A DNA stretch of 64,000 bases from NCBI RefSeq assembly GCF_018413525.1, contig NZ_JAHCDD010000014.1:23210-87209 (forward strand). Direction: 5' to 3'. Source of the DNA: Acidovorax sp. CCYZU-2555 (lineage in GTDB: Bacteria; Pseudomonadota; Gammaproteobacteria; Burkholderiales; Burkholderiaceae_C). The notes below the pieces were generated by a model, which saw only the letters and a list, made by a program, of their open reading frames with translations, did not search any database and was not told the origin of the DNA. Positions 1 through 11,511 of the stretch are shown piece after piece (position 1 is the stretch's first letter; each line of letters starts with the position of its first letter). A program made the position numbers and the translations under genes.

Positions 1-408
1 GCCGCCGATGCGCGCGTGGGCGCGGTCTGCTGCTTTGTCGGCTGCGTGCGCGACCGCAACGACGGCGACGCCGTGGCGTCGATGGAACTCGAGCATTATC
101 CCGGCATGACCGAGGCATCGATTGCGGCCATCGTCGAGCAGGCGATGGCGCGCTTTGGCATTTTTGGCGCGCGCGTGATTCACCGCGTGGGCCTGCTCCA
201 GCCCCTGGACCAGATCGTGCTGGTGGCTGTGAGCGCGGCCCACCGCGGCGCGTCGTTCGAGGCCTGCGAGTTCATCATGGACTATCTCAAGACCCAGGCG
301 CCGTTCTGGAAGAAGGAGCAGACGCCGCAGGGCGCGCGCTGGGTCGACGCACGCAGCGCCGACGACGCCGCGCTCGCGCGCTGGACGCCTGCAGCGGACG
401 GCGGCTGA
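1..408 (+). CDS. moaE: Molybdopterin synthase catalytic subunit MoaE (5' end outside window)
   Basis: Large subunit of molybdopterin synthase, which transfers sulfur from thiocarboxylated MoaD to precursor Z in cytoplasmic molybdenum-cofactor synthesis. The frame is open from base 1, so the gene starts upstream; about 135 residues are visible. Seen in sequence: the CFVGCVRDRN segment, LEHYPGMTE, HRVG near the middle, and the C-terminal KTQAPFWKKE block, which carries the conserved active-site lysines of the family. The stop is TGA at 406-408. The partner moaD would be expected just upstream, outside the window. I see no defect in the visible part. Confidence 0.93.
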   Translation, partial: AADARVGAVCCFVGCVRDRNDGDAVASMELEHYPGMTEASIAAIVEQAMARFGIFGARVIHRVGLLQPLDQIVLVAVSAAHRGASFEACEFIMDYLKTQAPFWKKEQTPQGARWVDARSADDAALARWTPAADGG

Positions 409-466
409 ACTGTCCGCAGCGGGCGTGGTCGGGCCTTTGTCTGGCAGCTGGACGCGGCGGTTTTGG

Positions 467-494
467 CTTGAAATAGAGGGGATCTCCCCCACCT
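467..494 (+). promoter_or_regulatory. Sigma-32 heat-shock promoter of clpB
   Basis: CTTGAAA at 467-473 matches the sigma-32 -35 consensus exactly. After a 13-bp spacer, CCCCACCT at 487-494 differs from CCCCATNT at one position. Transcription would start near 501, leaving a leader of about 20 nt that contains the GGAGGT ribosome site at 507-512. This also rules out the in-frame GTG at 495 as the translation start. Confidence 0.8.
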
Positions 495-521
495 GTGGAG
501 CAATTCGGAGGTATTTCACCC

Positions 522-3131
<2,610 letters not shown>

Positions 3132-3162
3132 ACCTCCTGGTCGGCGAGAAAGGGGCCTCACT

Positions 3163-3519
3163 TTGAATGAATTCGTGACTCTGGTGCTTCGCTGGTCGGT
3201 GCGCATTTTCCTGCTCATCGCCGCGACCGTGTTCTTCCTCAGCCTGTTGGCTGCGGCCAGCTTGCTGGCGCTGGTCTGGGGCGCGCGCGCTCTCTGGGCC
3301 AAGCTCACAGGTCGACCGGTCACTCCGTGGGTCATGGGCGTGAGCCCGGGTGCGGCCTGGAGTACCGTCTACCGTTCGCGCAGCACCTGGACGGCGGCGG
3401 GCGCCGCGGCACCCGCCGCGGACACCGCTGCCGACAGCCTGCGCCACCGCGGCGGCATTCTGCGCGGCAACGACGATGTCGTCGACGTGCAGCCGCGCGA
3501 GATCAGGAACACGCCCTGA
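3163..3519 (+). CDS. Small single-pass membrane protein, unknown function
   Basis: A 118-residue protein starting at TTG 3163 (a GTG at 3175 is a possible alternative). Residues about 12-45 are strongly hydrophobic and probably form one or two membrane segments. The rest is Ala/Thr-rich and then charged, with a soluble C-terminus. It follows clpB by about 30 bp on the same strand and may be co-transcribed at low level. I do not recognise a domain. Support comes from the clean hydrophobic segment, codon usage like its neighbours and the lack of a competing frame. Confidence 0.6.
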   Translation: MNEFVTLVLRWSVRIFLLIAATVFFLSLLAAASLLALVWGARALWAKLTGRPVTPWVMGVSPGAAWSTVYRSRSTWTAAGAAAPAADTAADSLRHRGGILRGNDDVVDVQPREIRNTP

Positions 3520-3528
3520 GCCGCTGAC

Positions 3529-3567
3529 GCGGCCTGGTCCACGCAGGTGCGCGGGCCGCGGCTTTTT
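3529..3567 (+). terminator. Possible intrinsic terminator after the clpB-linked small gene
   Basis: GCGGCC at 3529-3534 is repeated inverted as GGCCGC at 3554-3559 and followed by GGCTTTTTCC. The loop is long (19 nt), so the call is tentative. Confidence 0.4.
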
Positions 3568-3678
3568 CCTTGCATCCCGTGGTGCAGGGGAGGCCGCCTG
3601 AGCGTTCTGCCCGGTGCTCCCAATTTTGGGGCGCAGCGATGATGTCTTTGGCTACTGTTTTTGTGAGCGCGCATTTTG

Positions 3679-5118
3679 ATGATCCCTGCCGATCTCCATC
3701 GTTTGTTCGAGGCCCAGCACCAGGCCAGTCGTAGCCAGGTCGAGGTACCGTTGCTGGTGCGGCGCGAGCGCCTGCTGCGCATTCGCAAGATGCTCGACGA
3801 ACATGGGGCGGTGCTCGCTGCCGCGGTGCAGGCCGATTTCGGCATGCGCTCGCCGCGCCTGACCGAGGTGGCCGATTTCTTCGTGCTGCGCAACCTGCTC
3901 AACCAGTGCCTGCGCAAGCTGGCGCGCTGGATGCGGCCGCAGCGCGTGCACACCCCCTTGTACCTGCGGCCGGCGCGCGCGCGCATAGAGCGCCAGCCGC
4001 TGGGCGTGGTCGGCGTGATCTCGCCCTGGAACTACCCGGTGCAGCTCGCGCTGGCGCCGGCGATCACGGCGCTGGCCGCGGGCAACCGCGTGATGCTCAA
4101 GCCCAGCGAACTCACTCCCCATACGTCGGCCCAGCTCGCGGCGCTGGTCGACCAGTTCTTTTCGCCCGACGAGTTTTGCGTGGTGCAGGGCGATGCGAGC
4201 ATCGCGACCCAGTTCTCCGGCCTGCCGTTCGACCACCTGGTGTTCACCGGGTCGACGGCCGTGGGCCGGCGCGTGGCCCAGGCCGCGGCCGTGCACCTGA
4301 CTCCCACGACACTTGAGCTGGGCGGCAAATCGCCCTGTTTGATTGCGCAGGATTGCGACCTTGCCGATGCCGCGCTGAAGATCGCCCACGGCAAGCTGCT
4401 CAATGCGGGCCAGACCTGCATCGCGCCCGACTATGTGCTGCTGCCGCGCGGGCGCGAACAGGCGTTTGCCCAGGCCTACCGCGCTGCCGTCGCAAGGCTT
4501 TACCCGACCATCATCGGCAACCCCGATTACGCGTCCATCCTGACCAAGCGCCATCTGGCGCGGCTGCGCCAGATGCTGCGCCAGGCGCAGTCGCTGGGCG
4601 CGCGCGTCGACGTGATGGGGCCGGCCCAGGCCCAGCCCGGCGAAGCCGCCGCGAGTCTGTGGAGCGACGCCGCCGAGCGGCAGATGCCGCCCGCGCTGGT
4701 GTTCGGCGCGACCTCGGAAATGCAGCTGATGCAGGAAGAAATCTTCGGTCCCATCCTGCCCGTGATCACTTACGAGCGCCTCGATGACGTGGTCGCGGCG
4801 CTCAATGCCGGACCCCGGCCATTGGCCCTATACTGGTTCGGCAGCGATGAAAATGTCCGGGACGGTATACTCCGGCGAACTGTCAGCGGCGGGGTGACGG
4901 TCAACGACACCCTGATGCACATAGCGCACGACAACCTGCCGTTTGGCGGGGTTGGCGACAGCGGCTGGGGGGCGTACCATGGAGAGCAAGGCTTTTTGCG
5001 GTTCAGCCACCAGAAGTCGGTGTTGCTGCAGTCGCGCTGGTCCATGGGAGCGTTGTTCTATCCTCCCTACGGGCCTCGGCTTGACCGGGTGATGGGGCTG
5101 CTCCGGCGCTGGTTATAG
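3679..5118 (+). CDS. Aldehyde dehydrogenase, coniferyl-aldehyde-dehydrogenase type
   Basis: NAD(P)-dependent oxidation of an aldehyde to the acid; the closest family by eye is coniferyl aldehyde dehydrogenase and related class-3-like ALDHs. It has 479 residues, normal for the group. The cofactor-binding region contains SPWNYPVQL and FTGSTAVGR. The general-base glutamate is E213 in LELGGKSP and the catalytic cysteine is C247 in GQTCIAPDY, with standard spacing. I chose ATG 3679 over the preceding in-frame TTG 3676. The gene appears monocistronic. The actual substrate cannot be told from sequence; aromatic or long-chain aliphatic aldehydes are both plausible. Confidence 0.9.
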   Translation: MIPADLHRLFEAQHQASRSQVEVPLLVRRERLLRIRKMLDEHGAVLAAAVQADFGMRSPRLTEVADFFVLRNLLNQCLRKLARWMRPQRVHTPLYLRPARARIERQPLGVVGVISPWNYPVQLALAPAITALAAGNRVMLKPSELTPHTSAQLAALVDQFFSPDEFCVVQGDASIATQFSGLPFDHLVFTGSTAVGRRVAQAAAVHLTPTTLELGGKSPCLIAQDCDLADAALKIAHGKLLNAGQTCIAPDYVLLPRGREQAFAQAYRAAVARLYPTIIGNPDYASILTKRHLARLRQMLRQAQSLGARVDVMGPAQAQPGEAAASLWSDAAERQMPPALVFGATSEMQLMQEEIFGPILPVITYERLDDVVAALNAGPRPLALYWFGSDENVRDGILRRTVSGGVTVNDTLMHIAHDNLPFGGVGDSGWGAYHGEQGFLRFSHQKSVLLQSRWSMGALFYPPYGPRLDRVMGLLRRWL

Positions 5119-5393
5119 CGCCTGTACAGCCTGCGTCATCTGCAGGAGTTCAGGCCCGAGCAAGGCATTTTTTGTCTCCATCCATCGAACGTTGAAGCCT
5201 GTCCGGGTTGGTCAGGCCGACGCCGGTGTTTGCCTGTTTTGCAGGCGTTATCACATCGGCTTTGGCAGGGCAAGGCAATCAAGACAGCCGTACTTGCGTG
5301 AATGGCTACACATTCGCGCCAGTAGGCGAAAAAACGTTTGCGGCGACAATTCCGCTTTTCCCCATTTTCACCTGTTTTCGTTTCGGTATTTCC

Positions 5394-5915
5394 ATGTCCA
5401 GTTTCCAGGTTCGTCCCGCCACGCTTCGCGATGCCAAGGCCATTGCACAGATCCATACCGCTTCCGCTACGGAGGCATACCGAGGGCTGGTTCCTGACGA
5501 TCAGTTGAAATCCATGTCGTCGGTTGAAAAGCGCCAGGCGTACTGGCGTGAAGCCATTGAATATTGTGAGCCCCAGGTCCAGGTCGCCATCGATGGCGAC
5601 AAGATCGTGGGCTTTGTCGGCTTCGATCGCTCGCGCGATGAGAAGTCCCGTCCTACCACCGGCGAGATCTGGGCCATTTACGCGGCCCCCTCGCATTGGG
5701 GCCAAGGCGTGGGTGTGACCCTCTGGGACGCAGCCCGCGACGGCCTGGCCGAAGAAGGCTGCACCAATGTCACCGCCTGGGTGCCGCTGCGCAATGAACG
5801 CGCCTTGCGCTTCCACGAAATGGCCGGTTTCAAGCGCGAAATGTCGACCGCCAAGACTGCTGTCATTGGTGGTATCAAGATTGAAGAAGTGCGCCTCAAG
5901 CGCCCATTGAACTGA
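5394..5915 (+). CDS. GNAT-family N-acetyltransferase
   Basis: A 173-residue GCN5-related acetyltransferase that would transfer acetyl from acetyl-CoA to an amine of an unknown acceptor. The N-terminal strand and helix (FQVRPATLRDAKAIAQIH) and the acetyl-CoA-binding segment around SHWGQGVGVTLW, with the usual Q/R-x-x-G-x-G/A pattern, are visible, followed by the ERALRFHEMAGFKRE motif typical of the fold's C-terminus. The frame is open from 5208, but the first 62 residues look like read-through of non-coding DNA; the family begins at ATG 5394. The gene sits just before a methyltransferase gene on the same strand, 8 bp apart, so the two are probably co-transcribed. Confidence 0.85.
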   Translation: MSSFQVRPATLRDAKAIAQIHTASATEAYRGLVPDDQLKSMSSVEKRQAYWREAIEYCEPQVQVAIDGDKIVGFVGFDRSRDEKSRPTTGEIWAIYAAPSHWGQGVGVTLWDAARDGLAEEGCTNVTAWVPLRNERALRFHEMAGFKREMSTAKTAVIGGIKIEEVRLKRPLN

Positions 5916-5923
5916 AAGCTCCG

Positions 5924-7114
5924 ATGCTGCATTGGCATGAAAAAAACAAGGAGCGCAGCGCTGTCTGGCGCTCCGAAAGTGGTCTCGCGGCACCCCGCAA
6001 GGTGGTCATTGCCGACGACACCCTGTCTGCCGATGCGGCCCATCGTCTGGCCTGTGAAGGAACCTCGCTGCTGTGGCGTGGCGACTTCCAGAACGCGCGT
6101 CTGCTGCTGCAGGCGCTGATGCGTCGCCAGGAGCGCGATCCGCGCAAGTCGTCGGCCAAGGCCAGGCACCAGAAGCGCCAGGCCGCGCAAAAGCAGGAAA
6201 TCCTGCCCGAAGAGACTTTTCCGCATGCGTTCCACCTGCACCGTCAGGCGCAGGCCCAGCGCGCGCGCGTGCTGTCGAGCATTCTGATCGAGCTGCAACC
6301 CGATTACGTGATCAGCCTGCGCCGTGCGCCTGATCTGCGCCAGCCCATCATCGAAGGCTGGGGTGAGCCCGGCAAGCTCGACCAGACCATCGTCACGCCG
6401 CTGCGTGAACTGCTGGGCCTGGTGGGTGCGCACGAGTGGCGCAAGAAGGGCGTCGAAGTCGAAGCCCTGGGCATTGCACCGAACAACCGCATCCATCCGC
6501 ACTACGCGGTGTTCTCGCCGGTGCGCGCCGAGTATGTCGGCCTGGTCGCCGAAGCGCCGCTGCCGCCGGGCGCACAGACGCTGGCCTATGACATCGGTGT
6601 CGGTACGGGCGTGCTCACGGCCGTGCTGTCGCGCCGCGGTGTCAAGCGCATCGTCGCCACCGACATGTCGCCGCGCGCCATCGACTGCGCGCGCCAGAAC
6701 CTGCAGACGCTGGGCTGCCTGAACAAGGTCGAACTGCTGCAGACCGATCTGTTCCCCGCAGGCCGTGCGCCGCTGGTGGTCTGCAACCCACCTTGGGTGC
6801 CAGCCAAGCCCAGCTCGGCGCTCGAGCACGCGATCTACGATCAGGACAGCAAGATGCTGCGCGGATTCCTCAGCGGCGTCGCCGAGCATTTGACGCTCGA
6901 CGGCGAAGCCTGGCTGATCCTGTCGGATCTGGCCGAGCACCTGGGACTGCGCAGCCGCGAAGAGCTGACCGGCTGGATCGATGCCGCCGGCCTCAAGGTG
7001 GTTGGTCGTCTCGACGCCAAGGCTCAGCATGGCAAGGTGGCGGACACCACCGATGCGCTGCACGCTGCGCGCGCCGCCGAAGTCACCACGCTGTGGCGTC
7101 TTGCCGTGCGTTGA
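5924..7114 (+). CDS. Class I SAM-dependent methyltransferase with NPPW motif
   Basis: A 396-residue protein. The C-terminal half is a Rossmann-type methyltransferase: SAM-binding motif I is DIGVGTG at 223-229, motif II ends in the acidic residue of VATDMS, and catalytic motif IV is NPPW at 288-291. The NPPY/W type is found in enzymes that methylate amide or exocyclic amino nitrogen in RNA, DNA or release-factor glutamine. The N-terminal 190 residues are Arg/Gln-rich and helical, and may bind the substrate. It lies 8 bp downstream of the GNAT gene. It could be an rRNA or protein methyltransferase; I cannot assign the target. Confidence 0.8.
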   Translation: MLHWHEKNKERSAVWRSESGLAAPRKVVIADDTLSADAAHRLACEGTSLLWRGDFQNARLLLQALMRRQERDPRKSSAKARHQKRQAAQKQEILPEETFPHAFHLHRQAQAQRARVLSSILIELQPDYVISLRRAPDLRQPIIEGWGEPGKLDQTIVTPLRELLGLVGAHEWRKKGVEVEALGIAPNNRIHPHYAVFSPVRAEYVGLVAEAPLPPGAQTLAYDIGVGTGVLTAVLSRRGVKRIVATDMSPRAIDCARQNLQTLGCLNKVELLQTDLFPAGRAPLVVCNPPWVPAKPSSALEHAIYDQDSKMLRGFLSGVAEHLTLDGEAWLILSDLAEHLGLRSREELTGWIDAAGLKVVGRLDAKAQHGKVADTTDALHAARAAEVTTLWRLAVR

Positions 7115-7137
7115 TTCACTGCCTGCATGCCATCCGC

Positions 7138-7172
7138 AAAGCCGGGGTTCCCATGGGAGCCCCGGCTTTTTT
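7138..7172. terminator. Bidirectional intrinsic terminator between convergent genes
   Basis: AAAGCCGGGG at 7138-7147 pairs with CCCCGGCTTT at 7160-7169, with T residues continuing to 7172 and an A-run on the left. The loop contains the palindrome CCCATGGG. It ends the methyltransferase transcript and can also serve the minus-strand gene whose stop codon lies at 7172-7174. Confidence 0.9.
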
Positions 7173-7702
7173 CATGGTGCTTGATCATGCGATTCCAGGC
7201 TCCAGTCAGGAACGAGATGGGTGAGCTGCTGGCTCAGCTGCAGCGCGCGTTGCGCGCCCGCATGTTCGGCGACGGCGCTGAGCATTGCGTCGCAGACGCC
7301 GCGCAGGCCTTGCTCGTCGCGCGCTTCGCGCAAGGCCTGGCGCAACTGATCGGCGAGCGCCTGCTGGCGATTCGCGAACAGCCGCTCGACCATGTCGAAC
7401 AGATACATGCGTGTGCCGGCCAGCGTCATCGCTGGCGCCGCGGCGGGCTCGGCCGGCCTCGGTGGCTCGGGCATGGCTGCGGGCTCGAGCGCCGGCAGGG
7501 CCATCTCCATGGCGCGGGATTCCAGATAGCCGGATTCCAGCAACTGGGTCACCAGGGCTTCGCCCTGGCCGTGGTACATCTGTGCGAGCTGAATGTACGG
7601 CGTGCCTTCGGCGAGCAGCAGCAACGAGCGCTGGCGCAGGTTCAGACTGCGCGAGCCGGGTGCCAGTTCCTGTTGGGCTTTGGTCGTCTTGTACAGCAGC
7701 AT
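7172..7702 (-). CDS. Conserved-looking hypothetical protein
   Basis: A 176-residue cytoplasmic protein beginning at ATG 7702 (MLLYKTTKAQQEL); the frame is open upstream to 7798, but that extension looks spurious. The first 65 residues (LNLRQRSLLLLAEG, then QLAQMYHGQGEALVTQLLESGYL) resemble a helix-turn-helix-like unit with a following helix. The middle (about 75-100) is Pro/Ala/Glu-rich linker and the C-terminal 75 residues are all-helical with many Gln, Arg and Leu. I do not recognise the family. It is convergent with the methyltransferase and shares its terminator. Confidence 0.65.
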   Translation of the reverse strand: MLLYKTTKAQQELAPGSRSLNLRQRSLLLLAEGTPYIQLAQMYHGQGEALVTQLLESGYLESRAMEMALPALEPAAMPEPPRPAEPAAAPAMTLAGTRMYLFDMVERLFANRQQALADQLRQALREARDEQGLRGVCDAMLSAVAEHAGAQRALQLSQQLTHLVPDWSLESHDQAP

Positions 7703-7885
7703 GGGCAGACCATCAATCCGAGAAACGCTGATTGCACTCCATGCAGATGACGCGGTTGTGACGTGCGGCGCGCCGGGGCATAGGCGCTGGCGCGACAATG
7801 CGGGTCAAATCAGTGTGACTGTGGAAATTTCTATGATGAATCGGGTGAGAGGGCTGTGCCAGGCTCTGGTGCGCAGGGTGGAACG

Positions 7886-8857
7886 ATGAAGCTATTGCTT
7901 GCGCCCATGGAAGGGCTGCTGGATTTTGTGCTGCGCGATGTGCTGACGCGTGTCGGCGGCGCCGATCGCTGCGTGAGCGAGTTCATTCGCATCACGGGCA
8001 GCGTGCTGCCCGACAAGGTGTATTTGCGCACCATGCCCGAGTTGCGCAACGGCAGCCGCACGCTGGCCGGCGTGCCGGTGCGCGCCCAGCTGCTGGGCTC
8101 GGACCCCGAAAGCCTGGCCGAAAATGCCGCCAACCTTGCGCGGCTGGGCCCCGAAGGCATAGACCTCAATTTCGGCTGCCCGGCCAAGGTCGTCAATCGC
8201 CACGGCGGCGGTGCGGCCTTGCTGCAGGACCCCGAACATATCGCGCGCGTGGTGGGCGCGGTGCGCGCCGCCGTGCCTGCCCATCTGCCGGTATCGGCCA
8301 AGATGCGCCTGGGCTTCAACGACACCGGGCTGATGCGCGAATGCGCGCAGGCCATGGCCCAGGGCGGGGCCTGCGAAATCGTCGTGCATGCACGCACCAA
8401 GCTCGATGGCTACCGGCCGCCGGCATACTGGGAGCTGATTCCGCGCATACGCGAAGCCGTTGACGTGCCGGTGATCGCCAACGGCGAAATCTGGACCGTG
8501 GAAGAAGCGCTGCGCTGCCGCGCGCAGTCGGGCTGCGATGACTTGATGCTGGGCCGGGGCATTGTGGCCGACCCGGGCCTGGCGCTGGCCATACGCGCCG
8601 CGGTCGAAGGGCCGCAGGCCCAGGCGGCGCTGGTCGAAGTCAGCTGGGCGTCGCTGCTGCCGCAGATCGCGCGGTTCTGGGAAATGGTCTGCGAAGACCT
8701 GGAGCCGCGCCAGCGCGCGGGCCGGCTCAAGCAATGGCTCAACCTGCTGCGCCGGCGTTATCCCGAAGCCGAAATCGCGTTCCAGGAAGTGCGCGTGCAG
8801 ACCGACCAGAGCGACATCTCGCGCTGGGTGGAAGACCTGCCGAATCGCTGGGGCTAG
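7886..8857 (+). CDS. dusC: tRNA-dihydrouridine(16) synthase DusC
   Basis: FMN-dependent reduction of uridine to dihydrouridine in the tRNA D-loop, position 16 by family assignment. The 323-residue protein starts at ATG 7886 (MKLLLAPMEG, the FMN-binding N-terminus); the open frame upstream to 7856 is not conserved-looking. Visible motifs are NFGCPAKVVNRHGGGAALL with the proton-donor cysteine C98, then SAKMRLG, HART and ANGEIW. The arrangement around the cysteine and the short C-terminal helical domain fit DusC rather than DusA or DusB. It is convergent with the phospholipase-D gene, with 12 bp between stops. Confidence 0.93.
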   Translation: MKLLLAPMEGLLDFVLRDVLTRVGGADRCVSEFIRITGSVLPDKVYLRTMPELRNGSRTLAGVPVRAQLLGSDPESLAENAANLARLGPEGIDLNFGCPAKVVNRHGGGAALLQDPEHIARVVGAVRAAVPAHLPVSAKMRLGFNDTGLMRECAQAMAQGGACEIVVHARTKLDGYRPPAYWELIPRIREAVDVPVIANGEIWTVEEALRCRAQSGCDDLMLGRGIVADPGLALAIRAAVEGPQAQAALVEVSWASLLPQIARFWEMVCEDLEPRQRAGRLKQWLNLLRRRYPEAEIAFQEVRVQTDQSDISRWVEDLPNRWG

Positions 8858-8869
8858 GCCTGGCCCGCG

Positions 8870-10732
8870 TCACAGCAGGTGATCGGGCGCCAGCGGCCCC
8901 AGCAACTTGAGCATCCAGCGCAGCGGCAGGCTCGCGTCGGGCTCGGAGTGCGCGTCCTCGAGGCCGCTGCCCTGAGGGGCGCGCCACAGCAGGCGGTCGT
9001 CGTCGGTCAGCACCACATTCCAGGCGCTTTCGGCCAGACCGGCTTCGATGTTCTCGGTGGCCACGCGCCCCAAGGCCTGGCTGGCGATCAGCAAGGCAAT
9101 CTCGGTGTTGTGCAGTTGCGAGCGCATGTCGAGATTCATGGAGCCGACCGCGACCAGACCGCCGTCGATGACCAGCAGCTTGGAGTGCAGCATGGCGCGC
9201 GAGGCGCCGGCGCCGCTGCCTGACGACAGACTGTCGCGCAGGCCCGCGCGCTCGCTGCGCATTTCGTAGAGTTGCACGCCCATGGCGAGCAGCTCCTTGC
9301 GATGGCGCGCATAGCCCGCATGGGCCACGGGAGCGTCATTGGATGCCAGGGAATTGGTCAGCACGCGCACGCGCACGCCGCGTTTGCGCGCCGCGGCGAA
9401 TGCCTGCTTCATGTCGTCGCCGGGAACGAAGTAGGGCGAGACCACAAGCAGGTCGCGGCGTGCCTGGCGAATCAAGGTCAGCAGGCCATCGACCACGGTA
9501 TCGGCCTGCAGGCCTACGGCCGCCAGGCTGCCGCCCGAGCGCACGGCCATGGTGCCCGTGCCGGGCCGCAGGCCCGGGGCTTGCGCGCTGGTCGCCGCCG
9601 CTGTTTCGGGCGGGTCCTGGGCGCGGTCGGGCTGGCTGGCGGCCGTTGCCGCCGCAGCGGCGCTTGCGGCCGTAGGGGTAGGGCCTTCGCCTTCGAGCGC
9701 GATCTTGGTCGGCTTGTCGGCCAGCACCGCGGCCCTGGCCCAGACCCAGGGCGCCTGGTCCAGATCCATCGGCGTCTGGTCCCAGATGGTCGAAGACGGT
9801 TTGTCGGCGGGCGCCGCCTCGGCCGAGGACAGCAGGCTGTCGCCAGTTTCGCCCGCAGGCACGGCCGCCGCTGCCACACTTCCGTTCGGCAGCTTGGCCT
9901 GCGCGGCTTTGCGCGCCGCGGCCTGCTCCGACGTTTCCATGCGTTCGAGTTCCTCGCGGCTGATCAACGCTTGCACGGGATAGGCGCGCTGGTTGTTCCA
10001 GTAGCTGTCGAAGCTGCGCGACAGGTCTTGCACGATGGGGCCGGCGGCCATCACGTCCAGATCGATGAAGTTGCCGCTGTCGTCCTGGTCGAAATAGGCA
10101 TCGCCCAGGTTGCGTCCGCCCGCGATGCCGATCACGTTGTCGGCGAGAAACAGCTTGTTGTGCATGCGCTGTTGCGCGCGGTGAAAGTCGGTCAGCGTGC
10201 TGAGCGCACGGAGCATCGTGGAATTGCGGGGTCCGGGTACCGGATTGAACAGCCGCATTTCGATGTTCGGCACATAGGCCAGGCGCAGCACCTGGGCGTT
10301 GCTGCCCACGCTGTGGAAGTCATCGAGCAGGATGCGCACGCGCACGCCGCGTTCGGCGGCCGTGACCAGGCCGCGCAGCAGGCGACCCGAACTCGCATCG
10401 GCATGGATGGCGTAGTACTGCAGATCCAGCGTTTTTTGCGCGCCTTCGATCAGTGCCAGGCGGCTGCCATAGGCCGCTGGCGCGCCGGCAAGCAGCATGA
10501 AGGCCGAGGGGTGGCGTGCCTTGTCGGCCGCATGCCGCTGGCGCACCCATTGCCCGAGCGCGGTCTGCGCGGGCTGTTCCCAGGCCTGGGACACGGGGCG
10601 GACCACATCCTGGGGAAGACTGCCGCAGGCACTCAGGCCCAGGGTCAGCAGCACGGTGCACAAGGCCCCGCGCCAGCGCAGGCTCCTGGCACGGGGGCGC
10701 TTGTCCAGCCGGTATTCGGGGGCAGTAGGCAT
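8870..10732 (-). CDS. Phospholipase D / cardiolipin synthase (ClsC-like) lipoprotein
   Basis: About 620 residues from ATG 10732 (an in-frame GTG at 10774 would add 14). The N-terminus is Arg-rich, then hydrophobic, ending in lipobox LSAC with acylated C36, so it is probably anchored in the envelope. Two HKD motifs, HNKLFLAD at about 191 and HSKLLVID at about 516, are those of the phospholipase D superfamily; ClsC-type enzymes make cardiolipin from phosphatidylglycerol and phosphatidylethanolamine. Between the two halves, about residues 265-400, is a low-complexity Ala/Pro/Thr-rich insert that appears longer than in family members I know. Neither start has a clear ribosome site. Confidence 0.88.
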   Translation of the reverse strand: MPTAPEYRLDKRPRARSLRWRGALCTVLLTLGLSACGSLPQDVVRPVSQAWEQPAQTALGQWVRQRHAADKARHPSAFMLLAGAPAAYGSRLALIEGAQKTLDLQYYAIHADASSGRLLRGLVTAAERGVRVRILLDDFHSVGSNAQVLRLAYVPNIEMRLFNPVPGPRNSTMLRALSTLTDFHRAQQRMHNKLFLADNVIGIAGGRNLGDAYFDQDDSGNFIDLDVMAAGPIVQDLSRSFDSYWNNQRAYPVQALISREELERMETSEQAAARKAAQAKLPNGSVAAAAVPAGETGDSLLSSAEAAPADKPSSTIWDQTPMDLDQAPWVWARAAVLADKPTKIALEGEGPTPTAASAAAAATAASQPDRAQDPPETAAATSAQAPGLRPGTGTMAVRSGGSLAAVGLQADTVVDGLLTLIRQARRDLLVVSPYFVPGDDMKQAFAAARKRGVRVRVLTNSLASNDAPVAHAGYARHRKELLAMGVQLYEMRSERAGLRDSLSSGSGAGASRAMLHSKLLVIDGGLVAVGSMNLDMRSQLHNTEIALLIASQALGRVATENIEAGLAESAWNVVLTDDDRLLWRAPQGSGLEDAHSEPDASLPLRWMLKLLGPLAPDHLL

Positions 10733-10847
10733 AAGGAGAGGAGCAGCTGAGGTGGGATGGAGGGCTGGCTTCACGCCGGCCCCGCTGCCCTAGGTATAGC
10801 TGGAGTTGCCAGGCTTTCTTGTAAGACAAGGCTGGCTTGCGCGAGGA

Positions 10848-11477
10848 TCAGGCGCTGGGAGCGGGCCGGTCCATCATCCGGCCTACATAGCGCGCAATCA
10901 GGTCGATCTCCAGATTGACCAGAGAATCCGCGGCGAGCACGCCCAGCGCGGTGTTTTCGACGGTGTGCGGAATCAGGTTGATGCTCAGCTCGCAGCCGTC
11001 GGCCTGATCGCGCACCTGGTTGACGGTGAGGCTCACGCCGTTGACGGTGATCGAGCCCTTGTAGGCCACATAGCGCGCGAGTTCGGCCGGCGCATGAATG
11101 CGCAGTTCCCAGCTTTCGCCCAGCGGCGCGAAGTGGGTCACGCGTCCCAGGCCGTCGACATGGCCCGACACCAGATGGCCGCCGAGACGGTCATGGGCCT
11201 GCAAGGCCTTTTCGAGGTTGATAGGGCCGGTCTGCGCCAGGCCCGAAGTCTTGTCCAGCGATTCCGCCGAGATGTCGACTGTGAACGTGTGCGTGGACTT
11301 GTCGAACGTGGTGACGGTCATGCAGGCGCCGTTGAGCGCGATGCTGTCGCCCAGGCCGACATCGTCGAGGTAGCCCGCGGGCGTTTCAATGACCAGGCGC
11401 TTGCCGTGGGCCGGAGTGTCGCCAAGCGACTGCACGGCGGCAATGCGCCCCATGCCGGTGATGATTCCAGTAAACAT
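10848..11477 (-). CDS. ribE: Riboflavin synthase, alpha subunit
   Basis: Converts two 6,7-dimethyl-8-ribityllumazine molecules to riboflavin plus the pyrimidinedione, the last step of riboflavin synthesis. The 209 residues show the two-fold repeat of the family: MFTGIITGMG at the N-terminus with GDSIALNGACMTV, repeated as FTGHV-like GGHLVSGHVDG and KGSITVNGVSLTV. ATG 11477 gives the canonical MFTGI start; the longer open frame to 11576 overlaps ribD and is rejected. It lies 34 bp downstream of ribD in the same transcript. No FMN riboswitch is visible upstream of the pair. Confidence 0.96.
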   Translation of the reverse strand: MFTGIITGMGRIAAVQSLGDTPAHGKRLVIETPAGYLDDVGLGDSIALNGACMTVTTFDKSTHTFTVDISAESLDKTSGLAQTGPINLEKALQAHDRLGGHLVSGHVDGLGRVTHFAPLGESWELRIHAPAELARYVAYKGSITVNGVSLTVNQVRDQADGCELSINLIPHTVENTALGVLAADSLVNLEIDLIARYVGRMMDRPAPSA

Positions 11478-11511
11478 GTGCTTGATTGTGGCAGTAGGGG
11501 AAAGACAAGGT

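Noticed and set aside
5208..5393. N-terminal extension of the GNAT protein with a hydrophobic look
   Set aside because: No ribosome site at 5208 and the family fold starts at 5394; the extension is untranslated leader. The interval 5119-5393 otherwise shows nothing I can name.
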